64,000 nt of DNA, taken from positions 496,001 to 560,000 of the forward strand of contig JAXGIW010000001.1 in assembly GCA_040770625.1 (NCBI GenBank). The letters are read 5' to 3'. The first letter of the stretch is position 1. The number at the start of each line of letters is the position of its first letter. This document shows, piece after piece, positions 16,875-25,731 of this stretch. Both the position numbers and the translations under genes were made by a program. The notes under the pieces are model-generated. The model was given only the letters and a program-made list of their open reading frames with translations. It made no database searches and was not told the DNA's origin. The stretch is from 58-81 sp012729145. GTDB lineage: Bacteria > Synergistota > Synergistia > Synergistales > Thermovirgaceae.

Positions 16875-17582
16875 CTAGCCTCCAAGGTAGGCCCGTCGGA
16901 TCTCCGGGTCCATGGCCAGGTCCGGACCCGGACCGGTCTTCACGAAGAGCCCGGCCTCAAGGATGTACCCCCTGTCGCTTATCTCCAGCGCCTGGGTCGC
17001 GTTCTGCTCCACCATCAGAACCGTCACACCCTCGTTCCTTATACGGATCACGGTGTTCATTACGGCTTCCACTATCAGGGGAGCCAGACCAAGGGTGGGT
17101 TCGTCCAGCAGCAGTATTCCGGGGTCGCTCATAAGGGCCCTGGAGATGGCAAGCATCTGCTGCTCCCCGCCGGAGAGGGTGCCGGAGCGCTGGTTCAGCC
17201 TCTCTCTCAGAATCGGGAAGAGCTGGAAACACCTCTCCATTTCGGCCTGGACGCTCTCTTCGTCCTTTCTCCGGTAGGCGCCCATTACCAGGTTCTCTTT
17301 TACGGTCAGGGCCGAGAAGAGTCGTCTCCTCTCAGGAACCAGCGCAAGCCCCCTGGCCACGATCTCGTGAGGTTTCGAGGGTATGGGGTTCCCCTTTATC
17401 AGGATCCTTCCGCCGGAGGGGGGGACGACACCTGCAAGGGTCCACATGATGGTCGATTTTCCCGCCCCGTTGGAGCCCACGATGGAGACAATCTCCCCCT
17501 CGTTCACCGAGAAGGATACTCCCTGGACCGCGTGGATCGTGCCGTAGTGGACGTTGAGATCCTCAACGAGAAGGGCGTTCAT
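16875..17582 (-). CDS. livF: Branched-chain amino acid ABC transporter, ATP-binding protein LivF
   Basis: A 235-residue ABC ATPase. Walker A GSNGAGKST, signature LSGGEQQM, Walker B ILLLDEPTLGLAP and the switch His (LMVEQN region) are all intact. The MNALLVEDLNVHYGTIHAVQGVSF start is typical of LivF. Its ATG overlaps the livG stop by 4 nt. With LivG it powers uptake of branched-chain or related amino acids through LivH and LivM. Confidence 0.95.
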   Translation of the reverse strand: MNALLVEDLNVHYGTIHAVQGVSFSVNEGEIVSIVGSNGAGKSTIMWTLAGVVPPSGGRILIKGNPIPSKPHEIVARGLALVPERRRLFSALTVKENLVMGAYRRKDEESVQAEMERCFQLFPILRERLNQRSGTLSGGEQQMLAISRALMSDPGILLLDEPTLGLAPLIVEAVMNTVIRIRNEGVTVLMVEQNATQALEISDRGYILEAGLFVKTGPGPDLAMDPEIRRAYLGG

Positions 17583-18367
17583 CGCAGGTCCTTCCCCTTT
17601 CCGAGGTAGGCCGCGACCACGTCGGGGTTGCTCCTGACCTCATCGGGTGTTCCCCTTGCAAGGAGGGTCCCGAAGTTCATGACCACAATGGGGGAGCAGA
17701 TGTTCATCACCAGGTCCATGTGGTGTTCGATGAGCAGGATGGTCACCCTGAACTTCTCCCTGACCTCCGCAATAAGGTTTGCCAGGCCCCTGGTCTCCCC
17801 GGGGTTCATCCCGGCTGCCGGTTCATCGAGCAGGAGGAGGGACGGTTCCGTCGCCAGCGCCCGGGCTATCTCCAGTTTCCTCTGGAGCCCGTAGGGGAGG
17901 TTGTTGGCCTGCATTGAGGCGAACCTCTCCAGCCCCAGGGCCCTGAGAAGCTCGAAGGCCCTTTCGTAGAGATCCCTCTCCAGTCTTCGTGCCCCGGGGG
18001 TTCCAAGCAGGGAGCCCGTGAAGCTGCACCTCTCTCTCTGGAAAAGTGGAGTTATGACGTTGTCCAGGCAGGTTCTCCTGTTGAAGAGGCGTATATTCTG
18101 GAAGGTCCTTGCTATTCCTTTTCGGACCACTCTGTCCGGTCTTAGGCCGGTTATGTTCTCGCTCCTGAACAGGACCTTGCCCGACGTGGGACGGTAGATC
18201 CCCGTTACGACGTTGAAGACAGTGGTCTTACCTGCGCCGTTGGGGCCTATGATGCCCGTTATGCTTCCCTCGGCAACATCAAAGGAGAAGGAGTCCACGG
18301 CCCTTATGCCGTCGAAGTGCTTGGTCAGGCCCCTGGCCGAGAAGAGCTTTTCCGTTGAGACGTTCAT
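17579..18367 (-). CDS. livG: Branched-chain amino acid ABC transporter, ATP-binding protein LivG
   Basis: A 262-residue ABC ATPase. Walker A GPNGAGKTT, the LivG-type GIARTFQNIRLF Q-loop region, Walker B LLLLDEPAAGMNPGE and H-loop IEHHMDLVM are present. The usual LivG signature is replaced by LPYGLQRKLEIARALA, which is normal for this subfamily. The ATG at 18367 with GGAGG upstream is chosen; a longer frame would overlap livM far into its coding part. It overlaps livM by 4 nt. Confidence 0.95.
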   Translation of the reverse strand: MNVSTEKLFSARGLTKHFDGIRAVDSFSFDVAEGSITGIIGPNGAGKTTVFNVVTGIYRPTSGKVLFRSENITGLRPDRVVRKGIARTFQNIRLFNRRTCLDNVITPLFQRERCSFTGSLLGTPGARRLERDLYERAFELLRALGLERFASMQANNLPYGLQRKLEIARALATEPSLLLLDEPAAGMNPGETRGLANLIAEVREKFRVTILLIEHHMDLVMNICSPIVVMNFGTLLARGTPDEVRSNPDVVAAYLGKGKDLR

Positions 18368-19227
18368 AGCTGCCTCCTCCCCGGTTCGGGTACCTTTCTT
18401 CTCCAGAGTGAAGATAGCTCGGAGTACCCCATGAGACCCTGGGGGCGGTAGACCATGATCAGCACTAGCAGCAGCCCGTATGCCACCAGTCGCCACATCT
18501 GGGCGACCCGGAGGGCTTCAGGCAGGGCAATGAAGACGAAGGAAGCTATCAGCGGGCCCGTGATGCTCCCCATCCCTCCGGCTATCACCGCAGCCAGAAG
18601 CTGCGTCGACTGAAGCAGTGTGAACATCACAGGCTGTATGAATGAAAGGAAGTGGGCCAGGAGACCCCCCGAGAGGCCGCAGTAGACGGCGCTTACCACC
18701 AGCGACAGCAGGCGGGTCTGGAAGAGGCGTACACCGGCCATCTCTGCCGCTATGGGGTCCTCCCGGATCGCGATGCACGCCACTCCCCAGCGGGACCTCA
18801 GGAAGTTGCGGGCCACCAGTATCCCCACGGCCAGGCAGAGAAGAACCACGGGCAGGGTAGTGAAACTGTCTATCCCGGGAAGCCCCCTTGCCCCGTTGGT
18901 GATGTCCAGGTTCTCGAGGATAACCCGCAGTGCTTCTCCGAAGCCGAGTATGGCAATTGCAAAGTAGTCGCTTCTGAGTTTGGCCCTGAGGGTGGGGATG
19001 CCTATAACCAGGCTCACTGCGCCCGCAGCAGCCGCTCCGGCGGCCAGGGCCAGAGGGAAGGGTATGCTGTAGTAGTAGGTCAGGATGGCTGAAGTGTAGG
19101 CTCCCACGCCGACAAAGGCGGCATGCCCGAGGGAGAAGAGGCCGGTGAAGCCCGTGAAAATAGAGAGGCCCAGCACGGCTATCATGTTTATGCAGGCCAG
19201 GACCACGATGGAGAGGATATAGTCCAT
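18364..19227 (-). CDS. livM: Branched-chain amino acid ABC transporter permease LivM
   Basis: A 287-residue polytopic membrane permease with about eight hydrophobic segments and the LivM-type IFTGFTGLFSLGHAAFVGVGAY and AIREDPIAAEMAGV (EAA-like loop) motifs. ATG 19227 lies 2 bp after the livH stop. The longer frame upstream is antisense-like sequence within livH. Forms the translocation pore with LivH in the cytoplasmic membrane. Confidence 0.95.
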   Translation of the reverse strand: MDYILSIVVLACINMIAVLGLSIFTGFTGLFSLGHAAFVGVGAYTSAILTYYYSIPFPLALAAGAAAAGAVSLVIGIPTLRAKLRSDYFAIAILGFGEALRVILENLDITNGARGLPGIDSFTTLPVVLLCLAVGILVARNFLRSRWGVACIAIREDPIAAEMAGVRLFQTRLLSLVVSAVYCGLSGGLLAHFLSFIQPVMFTLLQSTQLLAAVIAGGMGSITGPLIASFVFIALPEALRVAQMWRLVAYGLLLVLIMVYRPQGLMGYSELSSLWRRKVPEPGRRQL

Positions 19228-19229
19228 GG

Positions 19230-20102
19230 CTAGACCTTCTCCTCGCTGTCGATCCCCATCAGGCCGTTGGGTCTCCAGACCAGGAAGGCTATAAGCAGGG
19301 TAAAGCTGAAGACGTCCCTCAGAACGCTCGAGATGTAGGTGGAGACAAAGGTCTCCACTACCCCCAGTATGAGCCCGCCCGCCAGCGCACCGGGGAGGCT
19401 TCCGAGGCCTCCGATGACAGCGGCAATATAGGCTTTGTTCGTGACCCAACCCATCGTGGGGTAGACAAGGTACTTGATTCCCAGGAACACCCCCGCCACA
19501 CCTGCAAAGGCTCCGGCCAGGAGGAATACGATGGCGATCAGCCGGTTAAGGTCCACTCCCATGAGGGAGCACATGGTCATGTCGCACACCCCTGCGCGGA
19601 TCGCTGTCCCCGTCCGGGTCCTGTTTATAAAAAGATGAAGACCGAGGATCGCTATCAGGGCGAAGAGGAAGGCCCCGACGTCGAGGAGGCTGACGCTGCT
19701 CCCGAAGATAGTGACCACCTGTCTCCCGAAGAACTCCGGGAAAGCGTAGAAACGGGAGCCTATGGTGGCGTAGACAAGGTTCTCCAGGAAGACGGCGCAC
19801 CCCATGGCGCTGATCATCAGGTACAGCGAAGGCGCCTTGCGCCTTCTGAGGCTGGAGTAGGCAAGCTTTTCGTTCAGGACGGCGATGATCCCCGCTCCAG
19901 CGACGCTCCCCGCCAGGACAAGTCCGAAGCCGAAGTTTAGCTTGGTGGCCAGGGCTAGTCCCACGTAGGCGCCCAGCATTATCACCGCTCCGTGGGCGAA
20001 GTTGCTGAAGTTGAGCACGCTGAATACCAGCGAATATCCCACCGCCATCAGGGCGTATATCCCGCCGATGGACAGACCCGTGATAAGTGTTTGAAGGAAC
20101 AC
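19230..20102 (-). CDS. livH: Branched-chain amino acid ABC transporter permease LivH
   Basis: A 290-residue polytopic permease with about eight membrane segments. It starts FLQTLITGLSIGGIYALMAVGYSLVFSVLNF, the standard LivH beginning. The start is a GTG at 20102, whose nearby GGGAG is too close, so initiation may be weak; no better site exists. The 123 bp between livK and livH hold GC-rich stem-loops (for example GGGG/CCCC around 20137-20157) without a T-run. These may protect livK mRNA and reduce downstream expression, a common device for binding-protein operons. Confidence 0.92.
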   Translation of the reverse strand: MFLQTLITGLSIGGIYALMAVGYSLVFSVLNFSNFAHGAVIMLGAYVGLALATKLNFGFGLVLAGSVAGAGIIAVLNEKLAYSSLRRRKAPSLYLMISAMGCAVFLENLVYATIGSRFYAFPEFFGRQVVTIFGSSVSLLDVGAFLFALIAILGLHLFINRTRTGTAIRAGVCDMTMCSLMGVDLNRLIAIVFLLAGAFAGVAGVFLGIKYLVYPTMGWVTNKAYIAAVIGGLGSLPGALAGGLILGVVETFVSTYISSVLRDVFSFTLLIAFLVWRPNGLMGIDSEEKV

Positions 20103-20225
20103 TCCCTTTCACACATCCTTTGGGGGTGTCGGGGCGACATGTTCGACCCCGTTCCCGGCAGGTCCCGCCCCCCGGGAGACCTTCTGTCGGAGGACCCGCG
20201 GGGGGCAGTGTTGCCTGTCTTCGAA

Positions 20226-21380
20226 CTAGTCCACAGAGACGTACTTCTTGACGAACTTGAAGGTCTTGTTGGCCACGTCGACCTGCTGGATAACCGCCGG
20301 CTTGTCCAGAGGATTGTGGTCCTCGGGGCTGATGGTCAGGACCCCGCTGGTGACCTTGATGTCACTGAGATTGGCGAGGGCTTCGGCAAGCTTTTCTCCG
20401 TCGGTGGTACCTGCCGTCTTAAGGGCCTCCACGATCATGATCAGCGCGTCCTGTGCCATTACCGGGTTGGGGAGGACGGGGTCCTCGCCGAAGGCTGCCT
20501 TGTATTCGGCGACGAAATCCTGGATATCCGGGTCGGCAAGGTCCGTCAGGTTGACGAAGTAGCCTCCGTCAATAGCGCTCCCACCCAGGTCGATGAGGTC
20601 CGGGCTCCCCCAGTTGTCGGTCCCGAGAAGCGTTGCAGTAATGCCTATGTCCCTGGCCTGTTTCGCGGCCATGGCGGCCTCTTTCTGGCTGGTGGGGATG
20701 AAGATCACGTCGGGTGCAAGATCCTTGATCTTTCCAAGCTGGGCACGGTAGTCGAGCTCGTCGGTGCGGAAGGCCTCCTTGGCCACGATCGTGCCGCCCT
20801 TATCGGTGAAGGCCTCCTCGAAGTATTTTGCCAGCCACTGGCCGTAGTCGGAGCCTACGTCATAGAGGATGGCCCCCTTCCTCGCCCCCAGGTCGGTAAT
20901 GGCGAACCGGGCCGCGACGGTGCCCTGGAAGGGGTCTATGAAGCAGGGGCGGAAAGCGAAGGGCCTGACCTTTTCAGTCTTCTGATCGATAGTAACGTAG
21001 GGGTTGGTGGCCGTTGTCACCACCATGGGTATCTTTGCTTTCTCCAGAACCGGGGCGGTGGCTATGGAGTTGCCGCTCTGGGCGGGACCTATAACGGCCG
21101 CTACTCCGTCGGAGACCAGCCTCCTTGCGACGTTGACCGATTCGACGGCATCGTTTCTGTTGTCATAGCGGACGAACTCGATCTTCTTTCCGAGGACACC
21201 GCCATTCTCGTTGATCTTCTTCACGAGCATATCAAGGGCCCGGGCCTCGGACTGACCCCACATGGAGGCACCTCCTGTGAGGGATACGGTGTGGCCGATC
21301 TTTATGACGTCGGCGGCGAAGGCCGAACCGGTAAGGACAAGCAGAAGAAGCGCTACCATCATTGCTAAGGTCCTTCTCAT
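20226..21380 (-). CDS. livK: Branched-chain amino acid ABC transporter substrate-binding protein LivK
   Basis: A 384-residue periplasmic-type binding protein (type I fold). The signal peptide covers residues 1-22 (MRRTLAMMVALLLLVLTG... then AFA before AD). The mature protein begins VIKIGHTVSLTGGASMWG, and IGPAQSGNSIATAPVLEKAKIPMV is the usual ligand-site stretch. The ATG at 21380 has AAGGAGGT nine bases upstream. It delivers branched-chain or related amino acids to LivHM. The exact ligand is not predictable. Confidence 0.95.
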   Translation of the reverse strand: MRRTLAMMVALLLLVLTGSAFAADVIKIGHTVSLTGGASMWGQSEARALDMLVKKINENGGVLGKKIEFVRYDNRNDAVESVNVARRLVSDGVAAVIGPAQSGNSIATAPVLEKAKIPMVVTTATNPYVTIDQKTEKVRPFAFRPCFIDPFQGTVAARFAITDLGARKGAILYDVGSDYGQWLAKYFEEAFTDKGGTIVAKEAFRTDELDYRAQLGKIKDLAPDVIFIPTSQKEAAMAAKQARDIGITATLLGTDNWGSPDLIDLGGSAIDGGYFVNLTDLADPDIQDFVAEYKAAFGEDPVLPNPVMAQDALIMIVEALKTAGTTDGEKLAEALANLSDIKVTSGVLTISPEDHNPLDKPAVIQQVDVANKTFKFVKKYVSVD

Positions 21381-21534
21381 CTCTTGTTTACCTCCTTGGG
21401 AATTCATTCCGGTCCCCCGGCAAGGCTTTCCCGGGGGTCTTCAGGCGATCTTTTTTGTCTCTGGGTTCACTCCTTCTCCCTCGGCCACCTCCCTGGTGTT
21501 CCCGGGTTGATAGCCCCCGGGCCGGTATGTCCGG

Positions 21535-22293
21535 TCACTGCCTCTTTCCCTTTGCCTTTGCCGGAAGGCTCCTCACGTGGTCCTTCCAGTAGGTGCGTAC
21601 ATCCCTTATGACGTTATCGATGTGTCTCGTCATGGCGGCCGAGGCCACTTCCGGGTCCCCTTCGGCGATAGCATCGTAGACGGCCTCGTGGTCTGCCCCG
21701 ACCTGGCTTCCCACCTTCGTCCTGATGTACTCGAAGAAGGAGGCTCCTTCGCCGCTTCTGCGGATGATCTCTATGGCCGACTGCAGGACCTTGTTGCCCG
21801 AGATGCGGGCCACCTCCTCGTGGAACTCAGGGTCCGTCGATGCCATGGGCTCGCCTCTGGCCAGCAGTGTGTTCTGCCTGTCCAGGATCTTCCTTAGCGC
21901 GACCAGGTCCTTTTTGGTCCTCATCTCGGCGGCGAGGGCAGCCATCTCTCGCTCGATGGCCCTTCTGGCCACCAGGATCTCCAGCAGCATCTCCTTCTCA
22001 CGGGATCTCACGGCCTCCAGGAAGGCTCCCGTGGAGACGATCTGCTCTCTTTCCGACTGGAGGTCCGAAAGACGTTCCTCCCCGGCGGGTGTGAGAAGCC
22101 GACCCTGGAAGCCGATCCTGGTGGTGAAGCCCCGGCCGTCCAGGCCGCGGAGCAGGCGACCCACCGAGGCCTCGCTGAGGTCCATGCCGCTCCTTGCCAG
22201 CTCTTCCCTGATGGAGCCCGCACCTAGGGGCTCCTCCGATATGGAGAGAAGGTGGAGGACGAAGTACTCCTGTTCTGCGAACTCCTGAGCCAT
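21535..22293 (-). CDS. Winged-helix/FCD-type transcriptional regulator, upstream copy
   Basis: A 252-residue regulator, paralogous to the protein at 16101-16853. An N-terminal winged-helix-like region (about 5-75) is followed by a helical FCD-like sensor domain (about 85-235) with ILVARRAIEREMAALAAE. The ATG at 22293 follows GGGAGGG, and the nine upstream codons from 22320 contain that ribosome site. It is the first gene after the minus-strand promoter at 22347-22374, with livK 154 bp downstream, so it probably controls the liv operon including its own gene. Confidence 0.8.
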   Translation of the reverse strand: MAQEFAEQEYFVLHLLSISEEPLGAGSIREELARSGMDLSEASVGRLLRGLDGRGFTTRIGFQGRLLTPAGEERLSDLQSEREQIVSTGAFLEAVRSREKEMLLEILVARRAIEREMAALAAEMRTKKDLVALRKILDRQNTLLARGEPMASTDPEFHEEVARISGNKVLQSAIEIIRRSGEGASFFEYIRTKVGSQVGADHEAVYDAIAEGDPEVASAAMTRHIDNVIRDVRTYWKDHVRSLPAKAKGKRQ

Positions 22294-22346
22294 GAGAACC
22301 CTCCCGGGGAGGCCGCTCATCAGTGATGACCGGCAACGCTCCCATC

Positions 22347-22374
22347 AGTTTATCGCCAGAATTCCTTTTGTCAA
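22347..22374 (-). promoter_or_regulatory. Candidate promoter of the regulator-liv operon
   Basis: On the minus strand TTGACA (22374-22369), a 16-bp spacer, TAAACT (22352-22347). It lies 54 bp before the first regulator start and is the only good promoter seen upstream of the seven-gene operon. Confidence 0.55.
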
Positions 22375-22439
22375 ATGCCTGAATAACCGTGACTTGAAAC
22401 TCGTGGCGCGAAAAGCGGCAACAAAAAGCAAAGGCATAA

Positions 22440-22800
22440 ACTGTCAACGGTAGAGGCGGAAAAACGGAAACCGTGGATCGTGAACCGAAAAAGCGTTAGA
22501 AGTGAGACGCAAAACGTGAGACGAAAGGGTTAAACTCAAAGGGATCAACGACCCTCGGTCGCTTGCTCTCCGGGTTTTAACCTCCAAAAAGATCCAGGTT
22601 TTCATCTCTCTCACTTTTCTCCCGCAGAAACTCCGGGACCTCATCTGCGTTCTAACCTACGCTGGCGGTGCCCCAGCTAGGTCACTGCGTCTTCGACCTC
22701 TGTGGTGAAAGGGTTCAGGTTTGGCTCTGGCTTTTCCCGTTCACTGTTGACTGTTTACCGTTCACGCCTTTGATCTTGCACCCTGTTTCCTGCCGCCTTG
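22440..22800 (+). repeat. Heptamer-repeat locus 2 (fills the 22294-22804 gene gap)
   Basis: The 511-bp gap without a gene holds, beyond the promoter, phased 7-bp units. GTRANNN-type units lie near 22443-22456 and 22480-22530. Four opposed units lie at 22739-22766 (GTTCACT, GTTGACT and two more). Three of the second type lie at 22777-22797 (TGCACCC, TGTTTCC, TGCCGCC). A 95-bp block at 22480-22574 has an inverted, gap-free copy at 29180-29274. No protein-coding frame is convincing. Confidence 0.85.
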
Positions 22801-22804
22801 TTTC

Positions 22805-24508
22805 TTACCTCCAGTAATGACACTCCAGCCCTTCCTGCCGGGACTTGATCCCCCACTCAGGTACGGGGGGGACGCACTCGTCCTCGGGGGGGACCACAAG
22901 TTCCAGCAGCGCAGGGCCCCGGTGGGCGAAAAGTCCGGAAAGAGCCGCGTTGAGCTCGCTCTCCGATGAGGCCCGGAAGGCAGGCATGCCGTAGCTTTTC
23001 GCAAGGGCCATGTAATCGACCTGGCTGAAGTCAGTGGCGAAGTGGGGGGCGCCGAAACTGAAGAGGTTTGTGGCCCTTATCCATCCAAAACTGCCGTTGT
23101 TGAAAAGGATGACCTTGAGGTCCCTTCCGAGCCTGGAGGTCGTCTCCAGCTCGCCTGAGGTGAAGCCAAAGCTGCCGTCTCCGACGAAGTTCAGGACCGT
23201 CACATTTTCGGGCACGCCGTAGGTGGCTCCGATGGCGGCCGGTAGACCGTACCCCAGCGCTCCCATGGCGTAGTTGGTGACAAAGTAGCGCCCCGCTTTT
23301 GGAAGCTTGTAGAAGGCAGCAGGATAGACTGCGCTCATGCCGGGGTCGGCCACTATCACCGAACCTTCAGGCATTGCCCCTGTGATCATTTCAGTAGCCA
23401 GCCTGGGATCGAGGCGGTCTCCCGAGGTTGATGGTGGGCCAGGCCTGGTTCCTCTCCTGCCGGCGATCTCTTCCCTGCCTTCTTTGAAGGGCAGTTCCAG
23501 TTCATTGGCGGCCTCCAGGATGGCCTGCAGGGTGCTCTTCACATCCCCGTGGAGTAGCAGGCCGTCCCCGAAAGAGTTGCCAAGCTCTCTCTCGGAGATG
23601 TTCAAATGGATGAAACGGGTCATCCCCGTCTCCTTTGGGAGCTTCCACCCGTCGGTCCCAACCGAGTCAGTGCTGCAGCCTACATAGAACAGGAGGTCCG
23701 CCTCCTCGATGAAGGAGTTGGAGAGATCCGTGCTCCCCCTGGAGCCGGTCACTCCCACGGAAAGAGGGTGGAGCTCAGAAATGCTCCCCTTCCCGTTGAT
23801 GGTCGTAGCCGTGGCGAGGCCGAACCTCTCCGCGACCCTCTCGATCTCATCCCAGGCCCTGGAGGTTAGCACCCCCTGGCCGCAGACCATGACCCCCTTC
23901 TTGCAGTATGCAAGGCCTTTTGCCGCCTCGGCGGTCTCCCCCCCCCCAGGCAGGGGTCTCGTACCGGGACAGATACTGAAACGCTCCTGCGCCAGCGGCA
24001 GCGGCGGGGAGATCTCCTGGGCCAGCACATCAATGGGCAGCCTCAGGTGCACCGGGCCGGGGCACCCCGATGTGGCCACCCTGAAGGCTCTCCGGACAAG
24101 GAAGGGTACCTCGTCGCCCCTGTGGGCGGTGAGGCTCTCCTTTACGAAGGGCGTGAACAAAGATGTCTGGTCGAACCCGGTCAGCATGTTGTGTTTCTCC
24201 ATACCGAGGGGGATATCGGTGGTCATGACTATCAGGGGAATGCAGGATTTCATGGCTTCCACTAAGCCCGGGACCATGTGGGTGGCCCCTACGCTGGGTC
24301 CCTCGCAGACGCCGGGGCGTCCGCTGACACGGGCGTATCCGTCGGCCATGAAAACGGCGTGGCGCTCGTCGCGGGCCATGACGTGGGTCACCCCTTCGAA
24401 CCTCTTCCATTCGTCGTAAAGGCCCAGGGTGGTCTCACCCGGGAGGCCGAAAACGTATTCCACCTGGTAGCGTTGAAGCATCTCAAGAAGAGCGCGGGCT
24501 GCGTTCAT
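22805..24508 (-). CDS. Thiamine-diphosphate-dependent enzyme, acetolactate-synthase-like
   Basis: A 567-residue enzyme with the three-domain POX/ALS fold. The N-terminal pyrimidine domain includes FGLPGETTLGLYD with the catalytic Glu. The central domain spans about 185-330. The C-terminal pyrophosphate domain has the ThDP motif GDGSFGFTSGELETTSR ending in ILFNNGSFG. The start at 24508 (MNAARALLEML) has GAGAGG upstream; an ATG at 24538 is possible. It follows ddh by 37 bp on the same strand. It could be a catabolic acetolactate synthase, an oxo-acid decarboxylase or a related lyase. No ALS small subunit is adjacent, which argues against branched-chain biosynthesis. Confidence 0.85.
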   Translation of the reverse strand: MNAARALLEMLQRYQVEYVFGLPGETTLGLYDEWKRFEGVTHVMARDERHAVFMADGYARVSGRPGVCEGPSVGATHMVPGLVEAMKSCIPLIVMTTDIPLGMEKHNMLTGFDQTSLFTPFVKESLTAHRGDEVPFLVRRAFRVATSGCPGPVHLRLPIDVLAQEISPPLPLAQERFSICPGTRPLPGGGETAEAAKGLAYCKKGVMVCGQGVLTSRAWDEIERVAERFGLATATTINGKGSISELHPLSVGVTGSRGSTDLSNSFIEEADLLFYVGCSTDSVGTDGWKLPKETGMTRFIHLNISERELGNSFGDGLLLHGDVKSTLQAILEAANELELPFKEGREEIAGRRGTRPGPPSTSGDRLDPRLATEMITGAMPEGSVIVADPGMSAVYPAAFYKLPKAGRYFVTNYAMGALGYGLPAAIGATYGVPENVTVLNFVGDGSFGFTSGELETTSRLGRDLKVILFNNGSFGWIRATNLFSFGAPHFATDFSQVDYMALAKSYGMPAFRASSESELNAALSGLFAHRGPALLELVVPPEDECVPPVPEWGIKSRQEGLECHYWR

Positions 24509-24545
24509 TGGGAACATCCTCTCTTTCTCGTTTTTCATTCCATTC

Positions 24546-25475
24546 TCATACAAGGCGCCTGATGTTGGCCTCCCTGTCGCCGGGGAGAAAGTCGGCGACG
24601 GGTATCTCCAGCATGGTGTAGCACCCGGGAGGCTGGAGCACTATTCCCCGGGCCGCCGATACCATAACCTGGGCTGTGGCGCTGGGGTTGGTGAGGGTCA
24701 TCTCCACGGCCATACGCTGGTTGTCGGCACAAGCGGAGACCCCCTTGCGTTCCATTCTTACGCCGTGACCCAGGTCGACCATGCTCTTGATGTCCCCGAC
24801 CTCTTCCACAGTCGTCTCGTCGTTACAGAAGTAGCTGTCGCAGAGCACTGCCTTGCGGACATTCTCAAGGGAGGTTCCTTCGTCCAGCTCCACGTAGACC
24901 GCTCTCCGGTGCATTCCCTGTCCGGCAGGCAGCGTAAGGGAGAGGGCATCCCTGACCCCCTGGATCTGTTTTACAGCAACAGTGTGGCCCATGCTGACCC
25001 CGGGGCCGAAGCTTGTGTAGGTGATCCCCCGAGGGGCGATGACCTCGAAGACCCCACGGAAGATGGAATCCGTACCCGGGTCCCACCCGGCCCCTGTCAT
25101 CGCCGCAGAGTTCCCCTTAAGCGCCGATCGGTGAAGTCTCTCTCTGAGAAGCATGAGGGCCTCGCCGTGAATGTCGAAACAGTCCACGGTGCAGATACCT
25201 CTCTCCAGGTAGGAGGGGGCCACCTCCGGGACGGCGCGGCTGGCGATGGCCAGAATGGCCACGTCTGCTCCGTCCAGCTTTTCCGACCCCAGAAAGACAG
25301 GAAGGCCGCTCTGGCGAGAGATCTCGTCCACTTTTCCGGGGTCCCGGATCACGATTCCCGCGATCTCCATGTCCTGGGCTGCATTGATCGCCTTGACAGC
25401 CTCTCTTGCAATGTGTCCGTAGCCGACGACGGCCACCCTTACCGGGGATTTCTCCAAATCGTCCAACCCCTTCAT
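24546..25475 (-). CDS. ddh: meso-Diaminopimelate D-dehydrogenase
   Basis: A 309-residue NADP-dependent enzyme giving the one-step route from tetrahydrodipicolinate to meso-DAP for lysine and peptidoglycan. A Rossmann motif VAVVGYGHIA is near residue 13. The family segments DCFDIHGE, AGWDPGTDS, SFGPGVSMGHTVAVKQI and DALSLTLPAGQGMHRRAVYV fit Ddh. The ATG start has no clear ribosome site; a GTG start within the first 15 codons is possible. Alternatively it could be the related 2,4-diaminopentanoate dehydrogenase, which shares fold and many motifs. It heads a two-gene unit with the TPP enzyme. Confidence 0.82.
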   Translation of the reverse strand: MKGLDDLEKSPVRVAVVGYGHIAREAVKAINAAQDMEIAGIVIRDPGKVDEISRQSGLPVFLGSEKLDGADVAILAIASRAVPEVAPSYLERGICTVDCFDIHGEALMLLRERLHRSALKGNSAAMTGAGWDPGTDSIFRGVFEVIAPRGITYTSFGPGVSMGHTVAVKQIQGVRDALSLTLPAGQGMHRRAVYVELDEGTSLENVRKAVLCDSYFCNDETTVEEVGDIKSMVDLGHGVRMERKGVSACADNQRMAVEMTLTNPSATAQVMVSAARGIVLQPPGCYTMLEIPVADFLPGDREANIRRLV

Positions 25476-25635
25476 TCATCAAAAATGAGCAATCAAAATA
25501 TATACCAGCCCCTCGGATCCGTCAATCCGAAAGAGATCCGTCTAACTGCTTAACGGTAATTTTTTCAGTGAATAGCTGGTTTCAGCAGATTGGGAGCAGC
25601 GGTGTCCAGTGGAAGGATCCTTCCGTTCCTCTACG

Positions 25636-25687
25636 AAAAGAAAGAGAGGATAGCCACTTTTGAGTGATCATTAATGATGAGTGGCTA
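25636..25687 (-). terminator. Probable terminator of the nitroreductase operon
   Basis: Read on the minus strand, TAGCCACT (25687-25680) pairs with AGTGGCTA (25658-25651), with a secondary ATCATTAATGAT palindrome inside the loop. A pyrimidine-rich tract with several T follows. The rest of the 25476-25731 gap shows no gene. Confidence 0.5.
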
Positions 25688-25731
25688 CCCCCGTTCAAGT
25701 GAAACCCTCTGTCCCAGGCTCTGAAGAAAAG

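Noticed and set aside
19992..21368. 458-codon plus-strand open frame
   Set aside because: Antisense to livK over its whole length; composition artefact of GC-rich coding DNA, no ribosome site, and it runs through the livK-livH hairpins.
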